Positions 51,939-63,400 of a DNA stretch of 64,000 nt are shown here, one piece after another. The notes below the pieces were generated by a model. It did not search any database. It had not been told where the DNA came from and saw only the letters and a list, made by a program, of their open reading frames with translations. The stretch spans positions 6,014,001-6,078,000 of the forward strand of contig CAUJLY010000006.1 in NCBI GenBank assembly GCA_963281155.1. The letters run 5' to 3'. Positions within the stretch are counted from its first letter, which is position 1. Each line of letters opens with the position of its first letter. The stretch is from Rhabditophanes sp. KR3021. Taxonomy: Eukaryota; Nematoda; Chromadorea; Rhabditida; Alloionematidae. Both the position numbers and the translations under genes were made by a program.

Positions 51939-51944
51939 CTGAAA
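51939..51944 (-). promoter_or_regulatory. probable trans-splice acceptor for ate-1
   Basis: TTTCAG on the minus strand ends 12 bases before the ATG at 51926. No upstream coding exon is visible, so spliced-leader addition is likely. Confidence 0.5.
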
Positions 51945-52574
51945 TAGAAATAATGATATGATAAATTGAACACTTTGATTCACATATTTGTATGCCAACA
52001 AAATATTGTATAACTCTCCAATAATCGAATGTATAAGTGGCGTGACTAGGAGCGACAATATAAAATAAACGAAAAACAACACAATATCTTTTACTAGGTG
52101 AGAAAAATACAAGAATAAGAAAATTCATGTGCACTTTGTTACTTTATACTAACATGATAAGTTCCAACTCATCGAAACTACAGAATACATGTTTCATGTG
52201 ATAAAAAATAGATAATTTCATTAAATTAAAGTCAGCATAATAATTTTTTATCAGGTAATTATATAAAGTTAAACATAGAAAATAATTTTTTCTGGAGTTT
52301 CGGTATCAGTCCGTGACATAGTTATCAACAAAGTGTTCTCTAATCTAAAAACACATATCTTACAAAAATTACGGGGGGCACCATTTTACTTAGATAGCAC
52401 CGAGAAAACTAGAGAAGACATTTTCAACAATTTTTGATCAAAAACTAAGGTAATATATTTTTGAATATGCTGCCTACCAAAGTTTTCTAAATGGGATTTT
52501 ATATATTATCAACATGGTAATGATTTTTGATTAAAATAGCATTATTTTACATATAAAGGTTTGTTATTTCATGT
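51945..52574. other. spacer upstream of ate-1
   Basis: AT-rich, presumably the ate-1 promoter and the 3' flank of the transthyretin-like gene. Open frames here on the minus strand are upstream extensions of the ate-1 first exon and contain no acceptable start. Confidence 0.5.
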
Positions 52575-53117
52575 CTAAATATAAAAATATTGTTTTGATG
52601 ATTTTATTTTGGCATCTTGAAAAGATTTAGGGAGCAAGATTATTGGTATCATTTTGTATACTCTTTTAATTTCTCTGACAAAACCAGATAGCTCAAAGTT
52701 TATTTCAACCCATCCAGCATTAACTAATTCTTTCATTTTCTGATCAAGATCGGCAGTTTCAATAGAAGAAAATTTGTTGCATCTATGGTAAAAGAATAAA
52801 TATGGGATTGTAGAGAAATTGTCGTCATCAAACCCCACAAGTGAATAATTGCCATAACGATCAACACCAGATCTGCCTAAAAGGTCATCATTGTAGACTC
52901 TATTATGATCCCATAGTTCAATACGAGTTTCGTAATGAGGTAATCTACCCTTACAATACAACTTTCCATATACGCGAGTTATAAATTTACTTGTATAATT
53001 TTCACTTTTATAGCGTGTTTCGTCAAAAATAGGTATTTCAGTCCTAACCATTTTTTTGCCATTTATTTTTATAATGGTTAGTAATAGAATAATTGAAAAA
53101 GTATATATAGAAGTCAT
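52575..53117 (-). CDS. transthyretin-like (TTL) family secreted protein
   Basis: Single exon, 180 residues. Residues 1-20 form a signal peptide (TFSIILLLTIIKING). The mature protein has the order of nematode TTL domains (PF01060): TRVYGKLYCKGRLP (strand A with the first cysteine), ETRIELWDHNRVYNDDLLG, SGVDRYGNYSLVGFDDD, then FFYHRCNKF with the second cysteine, and late strands GWVEINFELSG. The family is almost confined to nematodes, extracellular, and often expressed in gut, hypodermis or glia; most functions are unknown. Upstream on the minus strand are an AGATAA element (53190-53195) and a TATATA run, so a GATA-factor promoter is possible. The carboxyl tail KSFQDAKIKSSKQYFYI is species-specific. 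Confidence 0.88.
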   Translation of the reverse strand: MTSIYTFSIILLLTIIKINGKKMVRTEIPIFDETRYKSENYTSKFITRVYGKLYCKGRLPHYETRIELWDHNRVYNDDLLGRSGVDRYGNYSLVGFDDDNFSTIPYLFFYHRCNKFSSIETADLDQKMKELVNAGWVEINFELSGFVREIKRVYKMIPIILLPKSFQDAKIKSSKQYFYI

Positions 53118-53980
53118 GTTTAAGAAAATGAAACACTAAATGTTTAAACCTTTTGTATAAATTTTCTAAACAAGATATATAACTATTTATTATCTTTTGA
53201 TATCAAATAGACAACATTATTCAAGAATATTTAGAAAATATAGAATTTAGATATCATTTTTTGATAATAAATTTGACTCAATTTGTGATCGGCTGTAGGA
53301 ATAAAAAGCTCCCATATTCTTTGATCTTAAAGTCTCTTTTTCTGCCGTAAATTTTTAGGCTTCCTTCAATACATTAAAACTTGCAAAATTACTAATGGTT
53401 CTTGAATATGATGTCTCCGTTTATTGAATATCATTGCTGCATTGAAACTGAATCATTCCAACAAGTTTCATGTTTAAAATTGGTATAAAACATAGGAGAA
53501 TATGAAAGAAAGTAATTGAAATTAGGTAAGAATAAACTATATTTGTATAATATTCTCAAAACACGAGAACGAGATATTAAGTAATTTAACTTATAAGCAG
53601 TCAAACGCATGTTTATAGACAAACACATAATTAGTGTACTTTAAGTCTTTTTTATCACTCTTTTCAGGGAGCGGCGTCGTATAAGTAAATAGATAAAAGT
53701 TCTCCTTTACTTGTTGTGCAATGATTTAGAATATGAGTTTCATAAATTGTAGAAGTGCTTTTTTAACATTACTGAGTTAACAACAAAAAATAATGAAAAA
53801 CTTTTTATCTAATTATTAAATTAAACTTTTTATATATCAATCGTATAAATATAATAAAAGATGCTTTCACACAAATATTTATAAGCAAACTTAGGTGAGT
53901 GGTGATGTATTGTTTTCAATATGAGACGTGTTAATTAATATTAATAATAGTAACTTATGCATATAAATAAGCACAATAAT
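53118..53980. other. spacer between the transthyretin-like and RASEF-like genes
   Basis: Holds the promoter of the former and the 3' flank of the latter. No gene seen. Confidence 0.5.
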
Positions 53981-56175
53981 TCATACACAGCACCATGATC
54001 CTCCAAATTTATTGCTTTTCGATTCCAACTTTAATGCTTTTTCAATTTCACGTTGTTCTTGCATTTGTAATAAGCCACACACATTGTCAATGCATTCATT
54101 AACATTAAACTTTGTGTATGCGCTTGTTTCATAAAAGTTCATATCAAATTCTTCAGCCAATGATTTCCCATCTTTAAAAGTAACAGCTCTATTCACTTCT
54201 GCTGAGCACAAATCTACTTTATTTCCAATTAAGCAAATCACACACTTCTCTTCGACTCCCCTTCTGACAGACTCAATCCAATTTCGAACATTCACGAAGG
54301 ATCTCTCTGATGTCACATCATACATCAATACTACAGCACTTGCCTTACGAAAATATTGTTTAGTAATGGCTCGATACCTCTCCTGACCGGCTGTGTCCCA
54401 GAGCTGTATAGTCATCTTTTTATCGTTTACATTGATAGTTTTGACTGTAAAGTCAACACCAATTGTTGCATTAAAAGCTTGTTTAAATTGATTGTAACAA
54501 TAACGTTGTAAAAAACATGTCTTGCCTACGGAACTGTCGCCAACAAAAACGATTTTAAATATTCTTTCATCGGCTTTGATGCTTCGAACATCGTTTGCAG
54601 ATGAGGTCGTAATATTATTACTACTTAATAATTGTGGTGTTGAAAAGATATTAGAAAAGGAGGAATTGTGTTGATGACTATCTGTATATTTGTGCTTAGC
54701 AAGGAAGTTGTTTGTTATTTTGTTATTACTTCGAACATCCTCCTTCGGACCAATATTATTGTTCGATGTTTCATTGATTTCATCAAACAAACTTGTTTCA
54801 CCAGGAGAAGTTGGATATTTTTTGTAATAAGTGGGATGTTCAATATGCAATTGGATATTGTCAGAAAATCCAATTAACTTGTCAATGTTATCTTCTTCAC
54901 TGCTATCAACAATTTTAATCTAAATTTTTTAATTAGAATAATAAAAAGCATGAAAAATGGTACCTCTTTCATCTCAGATTCGCTTAATCCCGTTGAAGTA
55001 TCGGAAAGATAATATAATACTTTTTTCGTAGATATCATGTCACTCTCAATATCAGAAGAATCTCTGCTTGTAGAATGAACAAAGAATGTTCTTTTAGAAT
55101 CAAATTTTTTAAGTAGCAAAGTTTCTAAAAATAATATGGAATAATGGGTCTTAATAAACTTACTTATTTTTTTAATAAACTCTTTTTGACTCAATTTTTC
55201 TAGATGAGCATCTGGATTAGGATGATCAAAGTTGAATAAATGGGCTAAACATTCATCCGCAGTAAAATTAATCACTCCACTTAAATGTTCCAATTCGTTA
55301 GGTACAGTAAAACCTTTATTTCCAATATCGCATAAAGCGTATATGCGCAAAGCCTAAAATGGCCAAATATAAATGGGTTTAATGAAAAATAAGAATGTAA
55401 TTTTCATGAGAATGGTAGTAAATATGTTATGTAGGAGCGATCCATTATCAAGCAAAAATTTCCTTGAAATTGATAAACAAAACAAAATATGTATTTATTT
55501 GACAAAAATAGTGAGATATTCTGATACATTAAAAAAATACCCACATGCAAGAAGGCTTTTTCAATATCTTAATGATGTTGCCATTTGTTATATCCATCAG
55601 ATGTAATAAGTGGCAATACTAATCCTTAAAATTATATAAACAATCGTTGAACGACGACGTTCGATGTCAAACAGAAATGACAAAATTGTTCTAACAATAC
55701 TTTATATTTGTAATAAAAATTATTAATTAGCATTATGAATCATTGTATTTGTTTTTATTAGAAAAATGAATATGTTAGGTTTGAAAGCATACTCACTTAA
55801 GATTTTTACTTTAAACAGTTTATACGAAAGTGAACTTGGAAATTGAATAATACATTAAGGGTATTTTGAGTTAATGGGAGAATTTACAAATATATTGCTT
55901 ATGAAGATCTTCTAAGCGTGTCTATCTATGACTCTCAAATATTATTATGTCAAATAAGTATGACCTTCCAATTAACAGCTGGCAAATTTACGATTTGAAG
56001 TTGATATATTTTAGAATCGCGTAATCCAATGAGATTGTCAAAATGGTTGGTGAAATTTTAATTTAAATACCTGTTCATGAAGCAGTCGTGCTTGTTCTTC
56101 GGCAGTGATAAAAGCTTCATCATTGTCGAATTTGGAATTTGTATCATCTTCTGCATTTATTATTATACAATCCAT
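53981..56175 (-). CDS. RASEF-type protein: EF-hand pair fused to a Rab GTPase
   Basis: Exons (minus) 56175-56071, 55353-55164, 55124-54964, 54919-53981; 464 residues. Residues 36-100 form a degenerate EF-hand pair (IYALCDIGNKGFTVPNELEHL, FNFDHPNPDAHLEKL). A Ser/Asp/Asn-rich linker (about 100-270) follows, without the long coiled coil typical of vertebrate RASEF/Rab45. The Rab domain (about 271-445) has P-loop GDSSVGKT (279-286), switch ATIGVDF, WDTAGQER, NKVD and ETSAY, all intact, so it should bind and hydrolyse GTP. The end SWCCV carries a double cysteine suited to geranylgeranylation. The family links calcium or motor adaptors to membrane traffic. The loops keep few calcium ligands (first loop D, G, K, G, T, E), so calcium binding is doubtful. 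The first intron is 717 bases, the others under 60. Confidence 0.85.
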
Positions 56176-56177
56176 TT

Positions 56178-56185
56178 CTGGAAAA
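56178..56185 (-). promoter_or_regulatory. probable trans-splice acceptor for the RASEF-like gene
   Basis: TTTTCCAG on the minus strand, two bases before the ATG at 56175. It supports this ATG as the true start rather than an upstream frame. Confidence 0.5.
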
Positions 56186-57300
56186 CAATCAAAATAATTA
56201 AAATAATTGTAATAATACACCAGGAACAAATATATTAAATCATATGAAACTATATACAAAATTATTTACAAAATGTTTTCTACTCAAAAAGTATATTTAT
56301 TGTGTTTACAATACGATCAAGATTTAGGGATAGTTGTTTTTCCTTTTAATCGCGTTAATAGGCGTTAAAAATATTAATGGTATTCGTACACAATTAAATT
56401 CGTATGCATAGAAATAGATAGTAATTGCATAAAATCTAATATACCATGATATGGATTTTGTCAGTTAAGCTCACAGTTTTTCAATGATTAGTCAAGATTA
56501 TTTATTTGCGGAAAAATAATTGACAAATAAATAGACTATTTTCAAACAAGCGAGAGAATTTTGTCATAAATTATAATTTAGTTTTTATTTATAATGATGT
56601 AATATTTTATGTTATTTGTAAAGACACTCCTACATATTTGCTTTGTAATTACAATTTACTACTTGATTAAATGTCTTAAAATGGAATATTAATTAAATTT
56701 TACGAATTGAGGGGTACAAAATGTTAAAATTATTACATTACCATGCACATACCACATCATATAAAAGATCTCGATAATTGAAGTTCAATGAATAAATGTC
56801 CATTATTTTCTGTTAATAGACGTACATATATGTATAATGTTAATATTTGCTAAGCTGAGATTTTGAGTGTGATCTGACTCTAAAATTGATGTACTAATCT
56901 ATATGATTATCAAACCAAATGAACGTCATTCACATGACAAAGAAAAATTTGAATTGTTTCCATTAATTCTAACATAAATAATCAATTATAACACCACTTT
57001 TTATTCAAAGTAAACGTACCTTTGTATATTGAAAGAATGTCAATTAAAATATTCAAGGATTCATTAATTTATAAGCCATGCTAATAAATATTGAGGTTCA
57101 AAAAGAAGATAAGTGAGATCACATAAATAATTGGAATACAAGTGTTTCTAATATGCCTAGAGGAGTATTTAATTAGCATATTAATTGGCATGATAGGTAA
57201 CATATACATATTTACATAATTTTCCCAAAACAAATATAAGAAAGATAGAGAATTTAATTGGAACATTATGTAAACTGGATATACATATTTAGTGCTATTT
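56186..57300. other. spacer between RASEF-like and chemoreceptor-like genes
   Basis: AT-rich. The minus frame at 57081-57266 is hydrophobic low-complexity sequence and not supported as a gene. The promoter of the RASEF-like gene should lie here. Confidence 0.45.
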
Positions 57301-57510
57301 TAGCGATTCTTAATTGTATTTACCAATTGGATTATTTCTCCATATTCTTGAGAAGCTAAAATGGTAAAGCAATTGAGACGTACACGCTTTTTTGGGATGC
57401 GCTTAAATTCACAAGTCAATCCATTTCTTCTATCCTTAAACAAATTTCTCGTGTTGATTGCTAGAAGTAATCATTATAAATGCATTGACAACTACTTTTA
57501 CCTGAAATCT

Positions 57511-58535
57511 TTAATCGTCTAAAAAGAATAAAAAATTAAATAAAAAAATGTTCATTGCCTTCCAATAGTGTTTATTGACACTGCTAATTGTGAATAACCA
57601 ATTTAGAGTAAAAATTGGTGTCAAAAAAGAGGTACTTTCATACAAAAAATAGTAAACAATAGCATTTTCTTTGTCGGACATTAAGATAATGATTATTGTT
57701 GGACCCAATACAATAAAAATATATAGCAAAACAAACATCATGATTACATATGCTCCATTAATATTTCTTTCTATTTGCCAACGACCATTAGAATTTAGAT
57801 AGTTGTTATGAATATATTTCTCCTTTTTTTTAACAGCAATCTAAGTTATTATTTTGGTATTGTGCGCGTATAAACCTTCCTTACCTGGTAAATATTACGG
57901 AAAAATAAATGGAAGCACAAGAACAAAAGAAGGGCAATGCTCACACAAAGAAGAAGATCAACCTTTTTTTCAAATAAAGCAACTTGATGGCAAAAAAAAT
58001 TAATTTTTGTTGACCCATTGTAATAATGCAAAACACCATCAATAATGATACCAATTAATAATATAAACCATAGTAATTTCGCAAGTATTGTAATAATCCA
58101 GCGGGAATCAAACATGTCGTATCCATCTATTTCATTATTTGCCGTTGTTCTTTCAAAAAGAACTCCCAATAAAAAAAAATAAGTAAGAAGAATAAATGGA
58201 GCTGGAATAGGAGTATATAAGTCGCAACTGGAAGTGACGGACTTTGCAAATGTCCTATTAATTGTTTCATAATTTGTAAGTAAATTTTCCTCATTATTAA
58301 AGTACGTTGAAGCAGTTAAAATAATACGAGTGTTCAGTAGTATCAGCATAAAAAGAAAGTTTGTGATGATACTACGAAAGTTAACGTGGTAACAGTCATA
58401 CTTGGCGAAAAGTATACAAGATAGTGCAGTTACAAAAGTTGTAATGCTACAAACCACGAAAATTGATATCTGAAGCCAATACATTGATGAGTTATTAAGC
58501 AAGGCCTTGGACGTTTCATAAAGATCAAAATCCAT
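57511..58535 (-). CDS. multi-pass serpentine chemoreceptor-like protein
   Basis: Exons (minus) 58535-57885 and 57840-57511; 326 residues as read here. About seven hydrophobic segments are visible: SIFVVCSITTFVTALSCILF, IITNFLFMLILLNTRIILTA, PFILLTYFFLLGVLF, IITILAKLLWFILLIGIIID, LLLCVSIALLLFLCFHLFF, VIMMFVLLYIFIVLGPTIII, FLTPIFTLNWLFTIS. Short glycosylatable loops and a final NKHYWKA resemble the worm Sra/Srb/Srab-type receptors, though no subfamily is clear. The 3' end is uncertain: a GC-AG intron followed by a 17-base exon (57527-57511) could replace the last residues, and further coding-like sequence lies at 57300-57450. The start follows TTTTAG by 15 bases and is overlapped by a short upstream ORF. 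Confidence 0.65.
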
Positions 58536-58550
58536 AGTTCGGCATCTATT

Positions 58551-58556
58551 CTAAAA
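58551..58556 (-). promoter_or_regulatory. probable trans-splice acceptor for the chemoreceptor-like gene
   Basis: TTTTAG on the minus strand, 15 bases before the ATG at 58535. Confidence 0.45.
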
Positions 58557-60446
58557 TATATAATTTAAGTGTATCAATAGATAAGCGTGTAAAAATATAT
58601 ATCATTTACAAAATTGGATGAAGCAACATTTTAAATAATGCAAATGTTACGTCGCATTATGGAAAAGTTTAAATTGGATAACGAAGAAGATGATAATTAG
58701 CAATTTTTCCAAAATATGCATAAATATATAAACATATAAATACGCTGTTCTTCTTTAATTACATAAATATGCAGTTGAATTTATAGAAAGGTAATAAAAC
58801 ATAATTAGGCCACACCTAGGATATACTTTTCTCAAATAACATTTTTTGCTAAATATGGAATTTTTTGGAAAAAATATTGTATAATTTTAATCAAAGTTAA
58901 GTGTAATTTATGAACTATTAATGAAAACTATGGCATCGAAAAATCTTAAACAAATCTGTCTCAAAATCGGGAAATTATTTTGTAAAATGCATCATATATT
59001 AAGAATTGGCTTAAATAAAAGTTTTGAAGCTTGTCTGAGGTAAAGTAAGATAAATATTTTACGTATGCATATGATTATGAAGCATATAAAACCAACAAAC
59101 AAAAATAAAAGTAAAATAAATTTATTGATATTAATATTTACAATTAACAGCTTATAAATAATAGCTATTACTGCCTTACTTAACCAATGAATTACATTTA
59201 TCTGAAATTCGGCATGTGCGTTTATAATGCAGATGATTATCAGATTGAAAGCACATGAAAGGCTACCAAATATCCTTCGTAACCAATTTAATTTTATCTT
59301 ATTGTCTTACCTTTTTGGAGGAAATTTGAATCACTTGATAATTTAATGATAGAGATATAGAAATTAGAAAGGGTAATAACAATAAAAGAGCTTTTGAAAA
59401 CAAATGCATAGCCTAACTGCATCATACTCAATTAACTTCAAGATTATTTATGTATGTTAAAAATAAACTTAATGATGGAGAGTTAATATTTAACAGTTTT
59501 AACGTTTTTATTTGAAAGCTTCCCAACAATCTTTAAGTAAATTATCCTTTTATAAATTACATATTTTTAACCTTGATGTATTGAAAATCTGACTATTGCT
59601 TTAATTATATTTTGAAATGTGCTAGTTTAGAGTTTATTTACAATTAATATATGTTATATGACATACTACTCATGGCGAAAAATTAGCTATATGTACTTAC
59701 ATATTTTTATTTAAATTTGCAACTGTCATATATGTAAAATAATGTAAATGCAATCGTTATTAACATTACAGATATTACCAATAATAGTATTTGAGTTTTA
59801 AGGTATATTTATCAATTTTACAAAGAATTTAGTATGTATTCTTTAAGAATCATGTAATAAGGTGAATTTCATCGATGCTTTCAAACTGCATTAACAGAAT
59901 TTTTATGAAATATATATTTCTCCGGGGGCATAGGGATAAATGGTCGAAAACCTTGACTTTTTCCAGACTTGCTCCAGGAATGAGCCTTAAACTGATGTTA
60001 TGAGAAAACTGTTGCCCCGGTTTGTAAAGCTAGAAAAACTGAGTCTAATGGCATATTTATGAAATCAAGGGCTTAAGGGGTTCGCTTACTAGGACGACTA
60101 ATAAGATAAATGCTTCAAAATGTCTTTTAAGGACGGTGGTTAAGGGATGTAGAAAATGTGTTTAATCTGTTTAATTAAATTAATTTCATTTTTTACAATA
60201 ATATTTAGGTTATTTACAGAATATTTATAAGTAGAGACAATTTAACATTAATTTATAATTTTTATTACACTTAAAAGTCTTATACATAATATATATTTTA
60301 AAACAAAGATGCCACTATGATGTCAAGTAAAAAAGATTCTTAAAAATCAACTAGTAAAAGTAAAGCTATTTTAAAGCCATAACTTTAAGGCTCATATTAG
60401 ACGGGCGTTTGAGATTTTTAATACTTTGAATAGTATATTAAATATA
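58557..60446. other. spacer between the chemoreceptor-like gene and egl-19
   Basis: AT-rich, except for a conspicuous GC-richer island at about 59920-60150 with a possible long-range stem (CCGGGGGCA at 59922-59930 with TGCCCCGG at 60013-60020). No protein-coding gene is supported. The egl-19 3' UTR should occupy the right end. Confidence 0.45.
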
Positions 60447-63400
60447 CTATAAATGTCCACCTTTCCCATGGTGATCATAATTTCCTCTGTTGCTTGATTC
60501 AGCAGGACGAAACAAAGAATTTTGCGAATATTGATTGATATCTGAAACTTCGTCTGCTTCCATACCACCGACGTGCTCCAAATAATTTGGCTCGCGATGA
60601 ATAATATGCGAGGATGGGGCTGGAGCTGGTGGTTCTCCCGATAATGAAAAGGCGGCTCGATTCATCGAATTTTCATCTAATTGATATGCTTCGGCTATCT
60701 CCCTTCGAGCAGCTTCAACAACATTGTGATCCATATATTCACCAAGTGATAAAGCTTCTGCTACTAAGGTTTCTGTTAAAATGTCTCTTGGATGATGCAT
60801 AATATATTCGTTTGAATCATCTATTTGACTGGACATCATTTGTCTTGATTGACAAGGAAAACGTACTCCTTTACCATCTGGAGCAGGCCTATATACATGA
60901 TAATCATAAGCTTCCGAATAACCTGAAGCTTGCGGCAATAAAATACGATCATGCATCATTGTCGAAGAGGCACGATGTCTTAATGTCAATGCCTCAGCAT
61001 CTATGCGTTGCCTTCTTTCATAAAAATCTTCTTCATCACTGTCTGATGGTGCACTAAACAAAATGTAATGAAGTAGGTGTACTCTTAACACGAAACAAAC
61101 TTACTTTCTGTTTACATAAATTTGTTTATTTACAGGTCCAAGACCACTATAGTCAACGTCCATAGACCCATTGGGAAATCTTTGGTAAGGGACGAAGTGG
61201 GAGTTATGCATTTCTGGTGTTCGATACGATTGCATATTTATCTTGGGCAACTGGCGTCTTCTGTGAGTTTGTTGCTGCTGATGAGGATATGAAGGATGTT
61301 GAAGTTGTTGAGCTTGAGGAATATGTGATAGCCCGTTAGGAGGATATTCTGGGGAATTGTTAGCTTGGTGTTGGTTATAAGTCATTTCTGTTTGATAATT
61401 TCTGTTAGATTCAGACTGAATGGCCAGCGACATCAATTCTTCGCCGGATATTGAATTGGAAGGTGAAATAGATCCGTTACTATCTAAATAAAAGGGACAT
61501 TATCTTGAATTTAAAAGTTTGCAAACCTCTAGTTGGTAAAAGTCTTCGATTTTTTTCGTCCTTGCTAAGTTTGATAGAACCTTTAGACAACTTGTTAACA
61601 AGATTGTTAAAAAGAGAATGGGGTCGCTGGAAGTAAAAAATAATTTCAGTAAAAGTATATGTAATAATGTTAAGTAAAAGTATATGTAATAATGTTAAGT
61701 AAAAGTATATGCAATAATGTTAAATAAAGTATTTGTAGTAAAGTTAAATAAAAATAATGCCACAGAAATAATAAAGTTAACAACTGTTTGGCAAATAGCA
61801 AATGTAAACTAACTCTGTGGTTAGGCTCCTCTGTCTCCTGTTGCCATTCTTCGGTATCTAAAGTGCCAGAAATTGCACGTTTCAACTCTGGCCCAATCTC
61901 ATGCAAAGTTCTTAGACCCGCCTAAAAATATAATAGAATAAGATTCAATGAAAATGAATGAATATATTTAATAAATAAAAATGTTGATTAGAACCGAATG
62001 TTTAGGAAAGAAAGCATTGGCTTATTTAGTAATGAAATTTTATCAAATTTAAATAGAAAGCTTATCTACTAATTACTTTCCAAACAGACAAATATTTTGG
62101 ACATAAAACTAACCTGCAATGCCATCGCTTGAGAATGCTTATGTGCCGTATCTCCTTTAGATTCCTGTTCCTTGCGCTTTTTAAAACGCCGGAAGTAATC
62201 TTGAATTAAGAACGTAGCATAAAATTTACCAACAGTGACATCATCATCTCCTAAAATATTGTTTAATAAATATTGAGTAACATGGCATAATTAGATATTA
62301 TTCAAATAGAATTATTCATATTGCTTTAATGTTAGCATACGAATTTAATTTCATAAAATAAACATTTAACAAAACCTATTACTTACTTCCTGCTGGTGGA
62401 ACTACTTCATCTAACATTATAATTGGAGTTCTCTTCCAAATTCTTCTTATAGCAGACCGTAATAGCTCATTGGCGGAGTCGATATTTCCTTCCGTATAAA
62501 TTTTCAAATTAGTACGAACTAATGCAAACAATGTCGCATTGAAACATACTGTAGCATCGGAATTCAATGGCATGTTCATAGATACCAATCTTTTACATGC
62601 TAGTCGATGAGGGCACAATTTACCGAAGCCTAATGGAGGTGATATTTTACGTAGTAGGGTAACAACATCCAGATGTTTAATCTTTCCTTTAGCATCTGGA
62701 TCATACTCTGACCACAGTGTAACAAATTCTTCTAAATGATGAGGACCCAAGATAGACCAATCTCTTGTTAAATAGTCGAAATTGTCCATAATAACAGCTA
62801 CGAATAAATTGATAACCAAAAATGAGCATAACATGAAGAATGAAATAAAATATGGATATGCAAAATTTACTCCACACAAAGCATTAGGGTCTCTCTTGTA
62901 TTCATCAGATGTAGGATCACACTTTACTTCTTCTCGATCGGCACAAGATAACATAATTTCCTGCCATGCCTCGCCCGTAGCTGATCTAAATAATACTAAA
63001 ACAGCAGCTGGAAAAGTATGGAAGTTGTTATTTCGATGTATTTGAGTGTCATCATCAAGAGCGATTTTACCGAAAACCTGCATTCCAATTACAGCATAAA
63101 TGAAGAATAATAAGACTATGAGTAAGGCAACGTATGGCAAGGCTTGGAAAGATTTCATAAAGGTCCATAACAAAGTTCGAATGCCTTCTCCCTTTGATAG
63201 TAACTTGACAATTCTCATAACACGAAAAAGACGGAAGAAATTAATTGAAATGATATTAGATCCAGGAGATAATCTGCCGTAAATAATGTCAATGAACGAT
63301 CCTAATACAATAACAAAATCAAAGGCATTCCATCTATTTCCAAAGTAATTTTTGGGATTTAAGGCAATTATTTTGAACATCGCTTCAAAGGCAAATACTC

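Noticed and set aside
51825..52112. Long upstream extension of the ate-1 first exon as a separate membrane protein.
   Set aside because: The hydrophobic part is AT-rich intergenic sequence. TTTCAG at 51939-51944 and the ATG at 51926 define the real exon.
55373..55606. 77-codon plus frame opposite the RASEF-like first intron.
   Set aside because: Low-complexity, antisense to a well-supported gene, and without its own splice or homology evidence.
57081..57266. 61-codon hydrophobic minus frame.
   Set aside because: ATG present, but the sequence is AT-biased hydrophobic residues without acceptor, partner exon or motif.
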